Source: Dendrobium chrysotoxum
Taxonomy: Eukaryota; Streptophyta; Magnoliopsida; Asparagales; Orchidaceae
DNA length: 64,000 nt
Assembly: GCA_019925795.1 (NCBI GenBank)
Contig: CM034305.1
Coordinates: forward strand, 94,462,433-94,526,432
Reading direction: 5' to 3'
Under the pieces are notes generated by a model. That model did not search any database. It was not told the DNA's origin and worked only from the letters and a program-made list of their open reading frames with translations. The stretch's first letter is position 1, and the number at the start of each line of letters is the position of its first letter. Below, piece by piece: positions 46,900-60,984 of the stretch. Made by a program: the position numbers and the translations under genes.

Positions 46900-49300
46900 T
46901 AGAAATAGTTTTAACGTACCCTCACGAGCCTCCGCACATCTAGGCTAAAATAAAAGATGTCACACAAATACTAAAAAATTAGGAAAAGAAGGACAAATTT
47001 TATACATAATTAAATCACATCAAATACATCAATCAATTAAATTAATTTCTTAAAATAATGTCCATATGTAAATGCCCCATTTATTACAACCTAGAATTGC
47101 AAAAATTAAAAGTGGTCGGGCACCATTAACCATAAACTCAGATTTTAATCCTAAGACAGATGCAAGTGACTTTGAGTGGGATACTCTTTATCTTCAACTC
47201 TTCATCCTTCTCATCTTCAAACTCCTTGGATCCGTCGTACCTAGAAACCCAAATGGAAAAGAAAACTTCCCCCAAAGGAGAGGTTATTCTTTTTTACTTT
47301 GGGTATTAAAATGATCCAAATTTAGGCTTCCAAATGAAAAAGAACTATCCCCAAGGGGTATCCTTTCCTCTTTGGAATCCAAGTTTAGATCAAAGTACCC
47401 CAAACTCAAAGACTCATTCACAACTTAATACTTAGAATAAATTACATCAACATAGAAATAAAAGTCTAGAATCTCCTAGAAGGTTATCCTAAGCAATCAA
47501 ATACAAATAAATATCCCAAGCAGTTATATAGTGAAATTAAGATACTCAAACCAGCCATGCTTGACCATACTCTTATTTATTTGAGGGCTAAGCAAACTGA
47601 AGCATCTGTAGCAGTTATATATTTATTAAAATTTTCCCCCTTTTGCTACCCTATATGAGCATGGCTACCTGTAGAAAACTCAATGAGTAACGAGAATGAT
47701 CCTAACATAATAGTAAACTATCGCCCATCACTTCAATTCAGAAAGTGTAGTAAAAGTAAATAAACACTCACATCAAGAACATTTCAATCATAGCATGCAA
47801 TGAAGTCTTGGAAAACCTGGCACACAGCGGTAAAGTAAACACCGGCCTAGCCTAGACTAAAGTTGGTTGTCCTAGCAAACCATCTAAAGTATGTGAGAAG
47901 GCTGTGTGGCTGGATATGTCCTAGAATGGGTGATTTGTTAAAGTCATCGAATGTTTGGATTTGTTGAAGGTTGAAGGGTAAATTTATGTTTGAGTCTAAG
48001 TAGTAATGCATTAAAGTTTAGTTTAAGATGTATTTTAAGGGTTGATTAATCAAATGGATTTAATTAATCAAATAATAAGGGATTAATAAATTTTAATTAG
48101 TTTAATTAATTTTTAATTTTAAGGATTAGATTAATTTATTTTTTTTATCAACCGGTTTGTGGTGTTGTGCCACTAGGCTCGAGAAAGCAGGCCTCTTTAG
48201 GATACTTAGCCTGCAACCCAGAGTAGTCTATCCAAAAAATTTCATCTTTAGAGTAGTTATTATGTATTAAAGGGTCGATAGATTGGTTTTATTAATCAAG
48301 TTAGAGTTTTTTGAGATTTTAACCAATTATTGAATTTTTCTAGAATTATTTGAATTATTTAACCTCATTAATTAAGGGACAAAAAGTTGACCTTTTAAAT
48401 TAAAGTTATTTTTGAAGGTTTCAGATTTTTAACAAATATTAGACCTTAAAATGAGTAATTAGACTATTAGATCGCTTAATTTGGATTTTTCTATAAAAAG
48501 TTATAATTTTTTGAAATTTGAACTACGATTGATTAGAGAGTTGACTTTTTGACTTTGACTTGATTTTGAAGTTTTGATATTTTTAGAAAATACTAGATTT
48601 TAATTAGAGTTGAGTGGATTTTAGTTGGATTAAATTATATTTTTTTAGAATTATTTATAATTTTTCAAAGTTAGGTATTTTTTGAAAATTTTAAAATTAC
48701 CTTAATTAAGGGGATTTTTAGATTTTGATCCAATCCCAACCCTCTTGGAATCACCCCCAAAGATTAGAGATGACCTAAGGAGGTGTTTCTAAGCATTTAT
48801 GGAATTTTTATAATTTTTTAAATATTTTTAATTAATTAATTGAATTAATAATGAATTTTCCTTAGAAATTAAATTATAGTAAAATTAGGGGTTATTTGAT
48901 AGAGCTTTTTTTTTAAATTGGTTGAGGGTTCAATTAGGGTCAATTAGAATCCTTATGTGAAATTTTTTGGATTTGATATGAGATTTTAATGAATTAATTA
49001 GTATTTTAGGCTAAATCTAAAGTGGGATTTTGGGGTTCCTAGTTGGTGGACCAAATTGGCACCAAATCCAATTGATTTTGGACCATGAGATCATCTAATC
49101 TCAAGGTCCAAACCCCCTAAATTTGGGCCCAAATGGAACTCGCTAAGGTGGCTAACCAAGCCACCCAATGTGACCTCTAGGTCACCTTAGAAAATTTCTG
49201 AGTCACTACCCTAGGCTTGGATTAGGGTGCAATTAGTGGCTCTAAACTCTTTAGGCTAAGCGTAATCAACACACCAAAATTCAATTTCTAATTCTCATTG
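46900..49300 (+). repeat. AT-rich repeat family member 2
   Basis: Shares words with 58380-60450 in reverse orientation. Pairs include 47210-47400 with about 60120-60290, 47815-47930 with 59530-59650, 48430-48480 with 59060-59120 and 48770-48795 with 58715-58745. Also matches 25600-26110. No gene seen; the 80-aa ORF at 47072-47314 is not conserved in the partner. Confidence 0.65.
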
Positions 49301-50690
49301 GGTAGATCATAGAGGTAATTTGAAATCAAGGGTCAAACTATGACCCTTGACTTCAAATTAACCAAATGGTGCCCTTACATGATCCAAACAGTGGAGATAA
49401 AATTTAAACATGTCAGAGATATGCCCAAATATAATCTCCCGAAGTCCCAAGCCTTGGAGATACCAAAATACCACACAAATGCAATAATACCTTAAACATT
49501 CAAACTGAAAATAATATTTACACAGAGTTGATCAAGGCTTGGGGCCATAGGGCTTTTGAAGATCTCGTTGAGATCTTTTCAATGAGCCTAAGAACAGCTA
49601 AATTAGCTAAGTGGACAAAGATATATGATTTTTTTAAAGTTTTCCATGATTTTTAGATTTTTTTAAATCCAAAAATTACCCAGTCAGCCGCGCTTTCCAT
49701 GCGGGTGCCTCCTGATTAGTCAGCCAATCATTGGCAGTTGATTGGGTAACATGAAATTAACTGCTGCCATCCGATCACTAATCGAACAGATGCGATTAAA
49801 TAACCTCTAGAATTGCGGGATTTAATTCGAGCCATTGATTACGTCTTCAACGTCCCATAGGCACCCGAAACCGTTAGGCTTTTCCGACGTGATCCAAAGA
49901 ATCCCACTGGTGGATCTCAACCAAAATTTATGGGGAGGATCAGGAGACTACAAACCGTCAATCTAACAGTATGATTCTGATGGGTTGACAGTTTGTTTCA
50001 TACTTGACTGAAGCTAACTAGGAGCTCGGGAGAAGAATTTTATCATAGAAAAAGCCCCAACGGATGAGTTTTTCTCGTGGGAAGCTTGCGTGGATAGAGG
50101 GGAACACTTCTTCTTCATATGTTGAGACCGGAGGATGGCCGGAAGTAGGACTTCGAGAAGAGGGTGGAGAGCTTTCACTAGAGTTCACTCGAGATGATGG
50201 TTAGGAGTGGCTAGGAAGCTGGGGAAAGAGAGGGACATCCTCAAGGAGCTCTGAGAGTGATTTCAAAAAGCTAGAAATGGAATGGGGATGTCTGGGTAAG
50301 GGTGCCCTGTTCAAACTATCTTCGTGGCCATGGACGGTCAGGATTGATCGGGGTAATCATCTGATGGCTTCTAGGTGGAGGGGGACATATCCTCTAAGCC
50401 TCTTGAGCTCGAAGCCAGCGAGCTCAGGCTTTGGAAGCCTTTGGATGAGGCCCTAGATAGAGGGGACCATCTGAGCTTAATATTTATTGGTTATGACTGT
50501 CGTTGGCCAAGGACTGGGCCAGGTCGAGCTGGAAAGACTGCTAGGGCCCTAGTGAACTCAACTGAAGGGTCAATTGGGCATAACGGAGCCTGAATCACCA
50601 ATGGGGCTAGGGTTGACTCAAAACTGTATGGTTTGAGTCAATTTGAGCACAACCCAGGTCAAGCCAAGGGGTGAGATTGAGGCGGAAGGT
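49301..50690. other. Non-coding DNA, no gene recognised
   Basis: Mixed composition. Positions 50030-50600 are purine-rich (gaggatggccggaagtagg). The 72-aa ORF at 50375-50593 shows no domain I know. Confidence 0.35.
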
Positions 50691-51190
50691 GCATTGGGTC
50701 AAGGGGTACCTAATGCAAGTGTCAATTGGATTCAATTAGGTCCAGGGTGGGAAATGGCTCGGTCAATGTGGTTTTGACCACTTTGGGCTAGCCTAAGGGT
50801 TGACCCAAGTCAGCCCAAGGGCTGGGCTAGCTAGGGTAGATATGTTTCACCTAGGGTTATCTAATGGAAGTGTTAATTGGGTTCAATTAAGCTTAGGTTG
50901 GGAAATGACTAAACCCAAAGTGGTTTTGGCCACTTTGGGTTAATCCAATTCCTAACCCAAGTTGACCCAATGGTTGGGTCAACTATGAAAGGTGTATTGG
51001 GTCAAGGGGAACCCAATGCCACCATTGACTTGATCCAGTTGAGCTAGGGTTGGAAGTTGGCTCAAGGGGAACCCCTCTTTGGTCACTTGGGTCAAGCCAA
51101 ATGGCTAACCCAAATGAGCCCAAGGCTTGGGTCCTCAAGTGGGGTCTCTTGAGGAACCAATGGGTCACCCCATGGGTTTGAATGGGTTTG
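50691..51190. repeat. ~157-bp tandem repeat, about three units
   Basis: Units begin near 50718, 50875 and 51028. They share caattgggttcaattaag-type, gggttgggaaatggct-type and ggccactttgggttaa-type words. Diverged. The region is rich in ggtcaa/ttgacc motifs. Confidence 0.65.
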
Positions 51191-52399
51191 GGGAGGTCTT
51201 GGTCAAAGGATTTGAGAAGGTGAGAGTGTATGGAAGGTTTGGTCAAACTTGGTTGACTTGATCAACCAAATTGACCTAGGGTCAAAGGTTGGATTCATTG
51301 AGTTCAAGTGGATCATATGAACTCAATGGAAGAGGTCCCAAGGTAAGGGGAGATCATTTGGTTGGAAATGGGTGTTTAAACCCTTAAGAGTCACTTTGGT
51401 CAACCATGGTTGACTTAGTCAACCAGGTCAAAACAAAGTATGGGTTTGGATCCAATGTGGTCCTAAGAGTATTTAGGATCCATTGGGATAGGTTATAAAG
51501 ATTGAAGAGGGAAGGCCATGTTGAATTTTGGGGAAAAAACTAAAAACCCCTTTAAAGGATATTTTGGTCATTTTGACCCCAAGCCAACCCTGGGCCAAAT
51601 AAGGTCCAAGAAAGTGTTGGTCATTGATCAACAAGTCATGACAAAGGTAATGAGTATGGTTGGAGGGTTTGGAAAGAGTCACAGGGTCAAATTCCACTGA
51701 ATAGCAAATTTAGTGGTATAAACTGTAAATAATTGAAGGTTGCATAGCCTTTAGAAATCAATCTTGTTTGTGGGGTTAGAGACCTCCAAATGAGGTCAAA
51801 TTTGGAGGGTTGGCACTAGAGACATCTCATATTAATATGGAATTAATAGACCCTAAATCTGATGCTAATTAATTGGGTTTTAAGGTGTTAGAAAAATCAC
51901 CTTTAAAGGGTTTCAGGACCTGGGTCCTTAATCCCATGGTTTGGTTTGGAATGTTGGATTAGGATTGGAATTTGAAGTTGATTGTTTGAGTTTGGATCAT
52001 CCACATCAATGACAATCAAATGAATGATTGAAATTGGTTGGATATGATTTGAAAGTTAATTGAAATTTGACTTGAAGCTGGATTAGGGATTGAATTGAAA
52101 AGTAGAGTTGAATTTGACAGGGACTGAATTAGGTCTTAAATGGGACCTATATGGTTAGGGAGTAGGCATTATCGAATCATTAGGTCGCCAAAAAGAAACC
52201 CAAATAGGTCCTAGTGACCTCATATATAAATAAGGTCAACATGCACTTCACTCTACATGCAAAAAGTAACGGGCAACCCATAATATGACACCACGCCACT
52301 GGATTCGTAATACTCATACAAGTGGATATAAGGCATGTATAAGCTCTCAAGTGGAATACTATGCACACTCAAACGACAGCTACCTGTATAGCTGAAATA
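51191..52399. other. Non-coding DNA, no gene recognised
   Basis: Continues the ggtcaa-rich style to about 51700, then AT-rich sequence. ORFs of 60-74 aa overlap on both strands with no recognisable domain. Confidence 0.35.
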
Positions 52400-53130
52400 T
52401 TCTAAAAATGCCCGCACACATGAACTACGACGTGCATACACATGAACACGAAGAAATGCACATGCAACGAAATACCTGCATGGGACCCAGAGAGCGTGTT
52501 AAGGGTACACACGTGTCATCTAGGAATGTTGGGTCAAATAATGAATCTAAGTTAGAGCTCGATCCTTCTATGCGGGTAGATATGAGTCGACACAGCTCGA
52601 ACCATCAAGATAATATACGGTCGAGGTATCGACCAAGATGTTTGTTTTATACGTTCATGTTAGGCCTTCATGGCCTATAAATAGAAAAATTCATAAATAA
52701 AAGCATAAAAATTGGTAACGAACCTGGTCATCTGTTAACAATTAAACTGAGTCGACAAGGTTCAATAGATAACATTCAAAAATGCCCCATAAATACCCGC
52801 ATGGCCCCCGACGAGCATGTTATGGGTAGAACGTGATGTCTGGGATGTTGCACAGGTTAAATAATAAACTTAAGTTCAAGCTCGATCCTCCTACAATAGT
52901 AAATAGGAGTCAACATGGCTCGAACCATTAAACAAATATACAGTCGTGTCACCGACTAGGATATTTTATTTTATAATTCATATTAGGCCTTCAAGGTCTA
53001 TTAAAGGAAAAATTCACCATTAAAGGTATAAAGTCAACGATGGATCCAATCCTCTATCGATATGTGGACATGGTCAACAAGGTCCAACTAATAACATATA
53101 ATCGCCCATAAATACCCTGATGATGGCCGT
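52400..53130. repeat. ~320-bp tandem repeat, two units plus a fragment
   Basis: Words such as agctcgatcct (52557 and 52880), ggcccccga/gggacccaga with gcatgtta, taggccttca(t/a)gg (52662 and 52985) and aatgcccc/atcgccc-ataaataccc (52782 and 53102) recur with a spacing of 320-323 bp. Confidence 0.75.
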
Positions 53131-54189
53131 GTTGATAGAAAATCTCAACTGGTGGGGTCCTCAAATCTTTCAAAATATATTCTAAATGCCCATACAAGTT
53201 CAAAAATAAAAAAACAACAAAACTCAAATTCAAAATATTTAAAATTGAAATTAACCGTCAAAACACTTAAAGTAAAACCCATCCTCACTTCGCAATAATT
53301 TACCGAGGTGGACAAATCTAAATATCATTTCAGCTCACAAAGAGCTAAAGTCTGGTCGAGAATAATGCTAGGATTCATTCAAAAATAGTCTCTTGCCAGC
53401 AATGATATGGCACGTGTCCTTTAACCGATAGTTTTGACACTAAATGGCACCGCAGGTAAACGGTTATGACCGGGACCCTCTGAACCGGATGGCCATGCCA
53501 GAGCCCGTATGCTCCACAATGACATCAAATTATTGAGATATGAATCAATAGGATATAATGAATAGGGCACAAAGCCCTCTATTATTTAAGGTGGAGTCAA
53601 ATTTGTCCCCTTAGACAAACATCCACCCCAGATCTACAAGGTACTCTTGGACAAAGCAACCCATGACTCCCGACAAGAATCATCCGTTAGGTTGGGTTGA
53701 CTATCTCCTCTAACTAAGTAGACCATGGACTATGATGGCTCGGGATGATGGAACCATGAGATCTTGTTCGGGCTCATCATCACTCCCCTCACCATCCGCT
53801 TTAAGTGCTAGACGGTGAAAATTTCTATTTTAAATATCAAATTAATCTCTAAAGCCCAAACCCATGCTACTACTATATGCCAGATATCACATATTTAGGG
53901 ATACAATGTATTCATTTGACTACTAGCCTTAATTAAAAGTTCCCTCTCATGATCGGGAGATGTAATTAACTATAGTTGCTTGCGCCTATAGGAAACCAAA
54001 ACTTAGATCATAAAGTCCTTGTAAAATGATGGAGAAATCTTTGTGTGTGTCTTATCATCAAACCCAATCTGCCTTCTAAAAATTTACCCCAAAACTTAAT
54101 CCGTTAAAACTCCCTCGAAAAGTAAAGCAAAAGGTAGAGCAGGGGTGGCCGGGGCACGAATTTTTGGAGCCCACAAAATTAAGTGATGA
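53131..54189. other. Repeat debris, no gene seen
   Basis: Includes a reverse copy of the gcaagccctcgtagttaattac block near 53950-54000. Otherwise unassigned. Confidence 0.35.
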
Positions 54190-54500
54190 CAAACTCATTA
54201 GATTTCTTTCATTGAGACTGTAGTTTTGACTATAAGTACAAAAAATTCATAAATCATTTGGTTCTTCAAAAAATATCATGAAATTTGTATTTATGCTTCG
54301 AGTGTTTAATTTAACCCTATTTAAACCCGAACCGTAGAACTTTTGATATTGTCAGATTTTTCTCATCAAAACATTCAATTCAACTATAAGTTTATTATAA
54401 TTAGAATGTTGATGGTTTTGACAATGTAACTCATAAAATTTTGGTATTCATGTATTGTATTAGGATATATACTTGGCTGATGAATTTCTGAGTGATGTAT
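54190..54500 (-). repeat. Diverged fragment of the gag-only element's LTR
   Basis: The order of words ttcaactataagttt, aattagaatgttgatgg, aactcataaaatttt and gtgatgtatca follows the last ~300 bp of the LTR at 7620-7922, ending in the same TCA terminus. An old LTR piece. Confidence 0.5.
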
Positions 54501-55234
54501 CAAGAAATTTCCATAATGGCTGTACCATAAGACTAATAAGAGAGGAGAATATGACAAAATTGAATATTAATTAATCATGAACACGTTAAATGAAATGGAA
54601 TTAATAATAATGGACCTTACACATTGCTTGGTGGCAAAAGACAAACCTGAATCATGCATGGACGGAGGGCCGTCTTATAATCTAACCGACCAAGCATTCA
54701 CACTCTCTTCCTATTCATAAAACTAGCTTAGAAATGATAATTTAGATGAATAGACATGTTGACTTACTCTAACCATGAAGAAAAGCTCTGATTTTGGAGA
54801 AAAAAATGTATGAGCTTGACTCTGATGTGAGTCGAAAATGACAAAATGATGGCTTATATTAGTGGTTGCAAATCTTTTTCAATAATCCATGGTTCACATG
54901 TTGAACTTGGTTTAGTAATAAATAATACAAGAAAATGGGAGATTTAATAGTTAGTAAAAATTCACGAATTACATAAAGAAAATTATCTCATTGGCTTCAA
55001 ATTAATAGATGCCTCCATGGATGGACTCATTAGTGTGGAAGTGAGAGGGAGTGTCGGAGAGGACTCACGGTGACAAAATGTTGATTTGACGTCGACAAGG
55101 AGATCATATTAAACTTCAAGGAGATGAGAGCAAGACTTAGAGCATAATATCTGAATGGCTCGATCATTTCTAGGGGTTTTTACAATTAAAATTACCTAGT
55201 GGACAAATAAATTAAAAAAATCATCAAATCGGTG

Positions 55235-55390
55235 GCAGCTAGGGGTGTGAACGAGTCAAGCCGAGTCGAGTCGAGGCCTTATCGAGCCGACTTGACTCAT
55301 TAGTCAGAAAGTCAGCTCGAACTCGAGCTTGAACTCAAGCTCGTCCCACTGTAAATGAGCTCAAGTATGCTTGCGAGCCACATGCAGGAT
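55235..55390. repeat. MITE-like end (ctaggggtgtgaacgag)
   Basis: ctaggggtgtgaacgagtc followed by gagccgag/gctcgaactcgagctt words. Such ends are common on non-autonomous plant DNA transposons. The second end is not located. Confidence 0.4.
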
Positions 55391-55579
55391 TTTTAAAATT
55401 TAAGCCAAATTTTTAAAATTTACGCTGGATTTTAAAAACTTGGGCGGGATTTTTAAAACTTAGGCGGGATTTTAAAAAAAAAGATGCAATGTTTAGCATT
55501 TATTATTATTATTTTTTAAATATTTAAATTTAATAAATAAAATAAATTATTAAAAAAATATTAATAATTATGCGATCAA

Positions 55580-56340
55580 TGGAGTCATTATAATATTGAA
55601 GCTTTGGCAAGATTGGAAATATGGAATCAATGTTACCTGCGAAGTAATGATACTTACGGTGGCACCCTTGGATGAAGCAAATGTCACCATTAGTGATTAT
55701 TTTGTAAGTTTTGCCTCAATTTCACAGCCTATTAACTTCATATTGTAAGCCTAAAGCCTCTTTTTTATCAATGGAGTCAGTTTATAATCACTTCAAGCAA
55801 ATTTCATTCATAAATTGGTGTGCTTTTTTATTAGACGTGTTGAGTGTTGGAGAATTTAGGGTGGTAAGTATTTTAGGTCTTAATGTTGCACAAGGATCCA
55901 CTCATATACAAATAAAAGAAGTATGCAATGATGCAAGAGCTTCTTTGCCAAAAAAAAAAAAATGAAAGAGGAAAAATTATGAAGTTACGCCTAGTTGAAA
56001 TAATGTACTTTAGTGTAGAAGTTTACCAAAGTCGGTTATGCTCTCAAACTAAACAAGGCACGATTACAATGTATGGATTGTCATCTTGGCCCCTTGGGAA
56101 TGTTAGAAATATTTAACAAATAATGCAGGATGATTGATGACGATATTGTTAAGTGGTCAGATGATAGTCGACATCGATGTTTGATGGTGGAGGCAATGAT
56201 GGTTTGAAGATGATAGTTGTGTGAACAAAGTTAGAGAATGATTGTAGGGTGCATATGATCTAGTGGCATGTATTAGACAACAACACTTGGGCAATGATAA
56301 TTAGACAACGACATTCAGTGCTTATTGCTCTGTTGTGGAT
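55580..56340 (-). pseudogene. Diverged third copy of the terpene synthase upstream region
   Basis: Aligns in order with 41490-42060 upstream of gene B: gtcaccattagtgattatt, tattgtaagcctaaagc, ataaattggtgtgc, ggattgtcatcttgg and aagtggtcagatgata have counterparts there. No terpene synthase exon follows within the window on the expected (lower-coordinate) side, so the gene body was lost or never copied. Confidence 0.6.
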
Positions 56341-56459
56341 AAGGATGAAGCAATGGCCTAGAGAATTATGAGAAAAAAGAATCTGAAATCAATATGAGCA
56401 AGCTATACATTTCATTGAGATAGCCTCCTTTATGAAGAATTCGATCAATTCACAATCAT

Positions 56460-56850
56460 GATGGAATCTAGTCAGGGAATATAGTGAACTTGTTTTCAGC
56501 ATCAACTCGTTCCAAGATCAGGATAAAGAACCTCCACATATACTTCATTATCATCACTCAAAGGCATGGTTTGAACTTTAATCTGATGGGTATTAATCCT
56601 CGCATCTTCGACATTCCCATTGATAGAAAAGTCACCACTCTTCCTACAGGATACAAAAGCAAAGAATGTCATGTAGCAGGCCTTGCCTTGTAATCATTTT
56701 CATCCAAAATTTTAGCAATAATGTCTTTAGCAACATCTTTCCAAGACACGATTCCAATGGTTCCGCCGATTCCTCAATGGTTTTTATGATGATATAGATC
56801 AAAGAGAAACATATTATTTGTTATATTTAATTGTAATAATTCTTGGACGT
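56460..56850 (-). other. Possible gene fragment, not recognised
   Basis: On the minus strand two open stretches occur: one containing GIVSWKDVAKDIIAKILDEN and, in a second frame, one containing CRKSGDFSINGNVEDARIN. Composition is less AT-rich than the surroundings. It could be a captured exon or a decayed gene. I cannot name it. Confidence 0.25.
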
Positions 56851-58379
56851 AGATTTTCACCGTCGTCACCACGCCGTCGGCTTAATTAAAATGTTTTTTT
56901 AATTATTTAAACCTATTTTAAAACCATAAAACTTCTAATAATTATTAAAAATTCAACATTAATCCAAAATTAACATGTAATATATCAAATAGCTCATATT
57001 TTAATCCTCTTTAATTTAAAATTAAAATTATTTTAAATATTTAATATATTTAAATTATTTTAAATAATTAAATATTTATATTTTAATTAATATTTAATTA
57101 AATATTAATCTAAATATTTTCTAAAATTTATATTTTTATTTTAAAATATTTTAAATATACAAAAAAAATATATAAAATATTTTAAATTTAAAATTAAATT
57201 AAATTTAAAGTATTTTCTTTAAATATTTTAAATAATTTTAATATTTCAATCTTTAATTAAGTTTTAATTAAGTTTTAATTTAAATATTTTCAAAATTTGA
57301 AGTTTATTTTTAAATATTTTAATTAATCAAAAAAGATACTTTTAATATTTTAAAATTTAAATTAACTTAAATTATCAAATATATTTTAAATAATTCTAAT
57401 TACTTAAATATCTAAATATTTAATTAACATTTTTTAAAAAATTTAAGAAAAACTAGAGAATATTTAATACTTATTATAATATGATTTTATTATTTTTAAA
57501 TATTAATGATTTTTAATTATTTTAAAAGAGTTTAATTAATAGAAATTTCAAAAAATTTAAAGAAATTCAAATTAAATTAGAGAAATTAATATAATCTATC
57601 AAAATTTCTAGAATTTCATATACTTTATTTTAAAATTAATTTCAAAATTGAAAAACTTAATATATTTTAAATAATTCTAATTATTTAATTATTTAAATAA
57701 TATTAAATTAAATATTTTCAAAATCTAAAAGTTTTATTTTAAAAAATTTTTAACAATCAGGGAATTATTTTAAGATATTTTAATTTAAAATTAAAATTAA
57801 TTTAAGAAATTTTATATATTTTAAATAAATTTTAATTATTTAAATATTTAATTTATTTTTTTAATGAATAATTGACTCAAATAATTTTCAAAATTCAGAA
57901 ACTTTTATATTAAAATATTTTCATATTATTAAGTTATCTTTCAAAATTATTTTGAAATTATTTTCAAACTATCTTAATTTTTTAAAAATCCAAATTAAAA
58001 TTGACCTATTTTCATATATAAAATTTAAATTTTGAAATTATATATGCTAAATTTTTGGAGCTTTGAGTGATCTTGGAATTTTAAACATATTTGAGCTTGA
58101 TTGAATGGAATTAATGGCGAGTCATTAATGTATGATTATCTCTTAATCATTTATCCTTTAGTTTATTCTATTATTTAGGTTATACTTGATTTGTATGTAT
58201 ATGATACACTTGCACTTAGCCTAGGCTCTCCTAGTTTTAAAGACTTGAATGTGATTGTTTGTTTATTTATATGTGTTTTTTCAAGGGTTAGTGACATCTA
58301 TTTGCAAGCCTATCTAACCTAGAGACAATTAAGGATTGTGTCTTAAAAACTTTAGAAAAATTTTAGAATTTAAAATACA
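56851..58379. other. Extremely AT-rich stretch, no gene
   Basis: Dominated by aaatatttaaatt-type words on both strands, with almost no G or C runs. Probably the expanded interior of a decayed element. Confidence 0.6.
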
Positions 58380-60450
58380 CATGCAATAGGCATGAGATTT
58401 GAACCCTTTAAACTTACTAACATCTCCAGCGTTAAGAAAATTTCTCACTGATTTTAAAGATCATTATGCTAATTAATTAATTAATTCAAAATTAATGCAT
58501 TAAATAAGCCTTAAAACTTCCAAAAATTTCAATAAATCAATTTAAATCCAAAAATTACAAATAATATCTTAAACTAACCAAAATTCAACCCTTAATTCAA
58601 GAAAAATAAAATCCTTTTGACCGAATTTTAATTTCAAGATTAATTTAATTTTAAATGAAAATTAATATTTAATTAATTTAATTAATTAAAAATAATTAAA
58701 ATTCTAAAAAAGTCTCAAACACTTGAGAACACCTCCTTAGGTCATTTCTAATCTTTGGAGGGAATTTCAAGAAGTTTGAAGTTCATTTGGATTCAAATCA
58801 TTAAAACCTTCTTAATCAAATAAATTAAAAAAATTCAAATAAATATCCAAACTTTGAAAAATCACAACTAATTCCAGAAAATTCTAAATTGAGCAAACTC
58901 AAAGGCATTTGACTCCATTTGGGGTATAATATTTATTAAAAATATCAAACAATCATAAATAATTTAAAATTAAAAATTCAACTTTTTTGTTAACCTTAAG
59001 TTAAAAATTTAGCTCAAACTTCAAAAATTCATAACTAAATATAGAAAAATCTAAATCCAATGAACTTAGAGTCTAATTACTCATCTTAAGGTCTAATATT
59101 TAAAAAAGAATATTAAAATTATAGAAATTAACATTAATCAAAAAGTTAAATTTTGACCTCTTTAATTAATTCATTTAAATAATTCAAATAATTCTAAAAA
59201 GTTTAATATTTAATTTAAAAATTCAAAGAACTTTAATCCAACTTTAAGATCAGGAATCAATAAATTTTAATTAAAAATCATCAACCCTTAAGTCTTAATC
59301 AATTAAATTCACTTAATTATAATAGTTACCGCTGGGTTACCCGAGTCTACGAGGCTATTAGGTTAGCCCCAAGGAAGATGAAATAAACTTCACGGCCCCG
59401 ATAAGCAACAAAGGTGGTAGACATTTAATATTTAAAATATACTATAAAATTAGCTTTAAACCATTAATATTTAAACTTTAACTAAATTCCCCCTTAATCC
59501 TTTTAACCAACTAGAGCGTCAAATAACTTTAACAAATTATCCTACATAGGATATATCCAAACCACACTGCCTACCTCACACACTTTAGATGGTTTGCTAG
59601 GATAACCAACTCTAGTCTTAGGCTAGGTCGATATTTTACTTTCCTGTTGTTGTGTATCGGGTTTTTTGAGCTTTCACTGTATGCTAGTTGTTAGAATTAA
59701 ATATTTGATGCGATTGTTTATTTAATTTATATAATCTATGTATTGATGTGATGGGCATTAGAATACCCTTAGGCTAGGGATTATTTAAATACTATCATAA
59801 TCTTATGCAGGTGGCCATAATCATATATGGACATTAAAATAAAGGGGACAGATAAAAATTAAGCTTTCAATTAATGAATTTTCTGCAGGTGCTATGCAAT
59901 ACTAAGTCTCCCTTTAAATTAAAAGAGCATGGCTAAGTGTGGCTGGTTTGAGCATTTTAATTTTTATATATAACAGGTTGAGATTATTTAAATGTTAATT
60001 GCCTAGGATAATTCTACAGGTTGTTTGAGTCTAAAGTTTTAGTTTAATATTTAATATAAATTGATGTAATATTAGTTATAATTAAGAGTTGTAATAATGA
60101 ATATTTGAGATGGGATATTAAATATCCAATCTAGAATCCAAAAAGAAGGGTGACATCTCCTTGGGGAGATGCTCCTCTTCATTTGGATATCAAGATTATG
60201 ATACTTTAAGAATCCAAAGAGAAAAGAAAACACCCTTTTCGAGGGCAAGTTTCTTTTTTTTTTAGATATCAAGACCTGATGAATCCAAAAGCTCACAGAA
60301 GGACTAAGAAGTGAAGATCGAGAAGAATCTTATTCTCAAATTCACTTGAGTCTCAGGAGTATAATCTGGGTTATTGTTAGTGGTACCCAGCCACTTTATT
60401 TTTCGGTAGACCCTAGGTTGTAATATTAAGTGATACTTATCACATAGACT
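58380..60450 (-). repeat. AT-rich repeat family member 3 (inverted)
   Basis: Reverse-complement counterpart of 46900-49300 and, in part, of 25600-26110 (tacgaggctattaggttagc at 59347-59366). No gene seen. The ORF at 60072-60296 is not conserved in the partner. Confidence 0.65.
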
Positions 60451-60565
60451 TTTAATTTAAATATTAAATTTAATTGATTGTGCAGTAGAAATGACATATT
60501 TTTCTAATCTTTTTATTTATATGTCAATTTTGATTTAGCTTAGAATTTGATCAGAGGCTTGTTAT

Positions 60566-60984
60566 ACTACATGAAAATATGTCATTGCCATCGAACTTTT
60601 CACCGATAGACATATACTGGTAAAAGTGACGGTTATATGCTACTGATTTTTTTATCATTATTTAAAATATTTTGATGTAATTTCGATTGGTTATCACCGG
60701 CGTAAATTATGTTGGCTTACTTAAACTTAACAAATAGTTACTGACATATTATACATCAGTAATATGACTGACGGATAACCCACCAAAAATTTTGACGAAA
60801 AGGGCCCTATTTCAACCCCTCCACCATCTTTCTTTTCATTTCTTTCCCTCTTCATTCAGTTAGCTTCGCTTACATCTGAGAGCTGTCCCGAATGCGACTG
60901 GACCCTCGCTGACTTTTACCGCCGAACTTGCACCTTTCGCCGTCGTCAGTTGCCTCTACTTGTGGCCTCAAGTAGGAGAAGGTA
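60566..60984. mobile_element. Possible CACTA-like transposon end
   Basis: Starts actacatgaaaatatgtcat, similar to the CACTACAAGAAAA end of plant CACTA elements. Then come subterminal words such as ttcaccgatag, gtgacgg, caccggcg and tgacggataa. The other end is not found and the first base is changed. Tentative. Confidence 0.35.
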
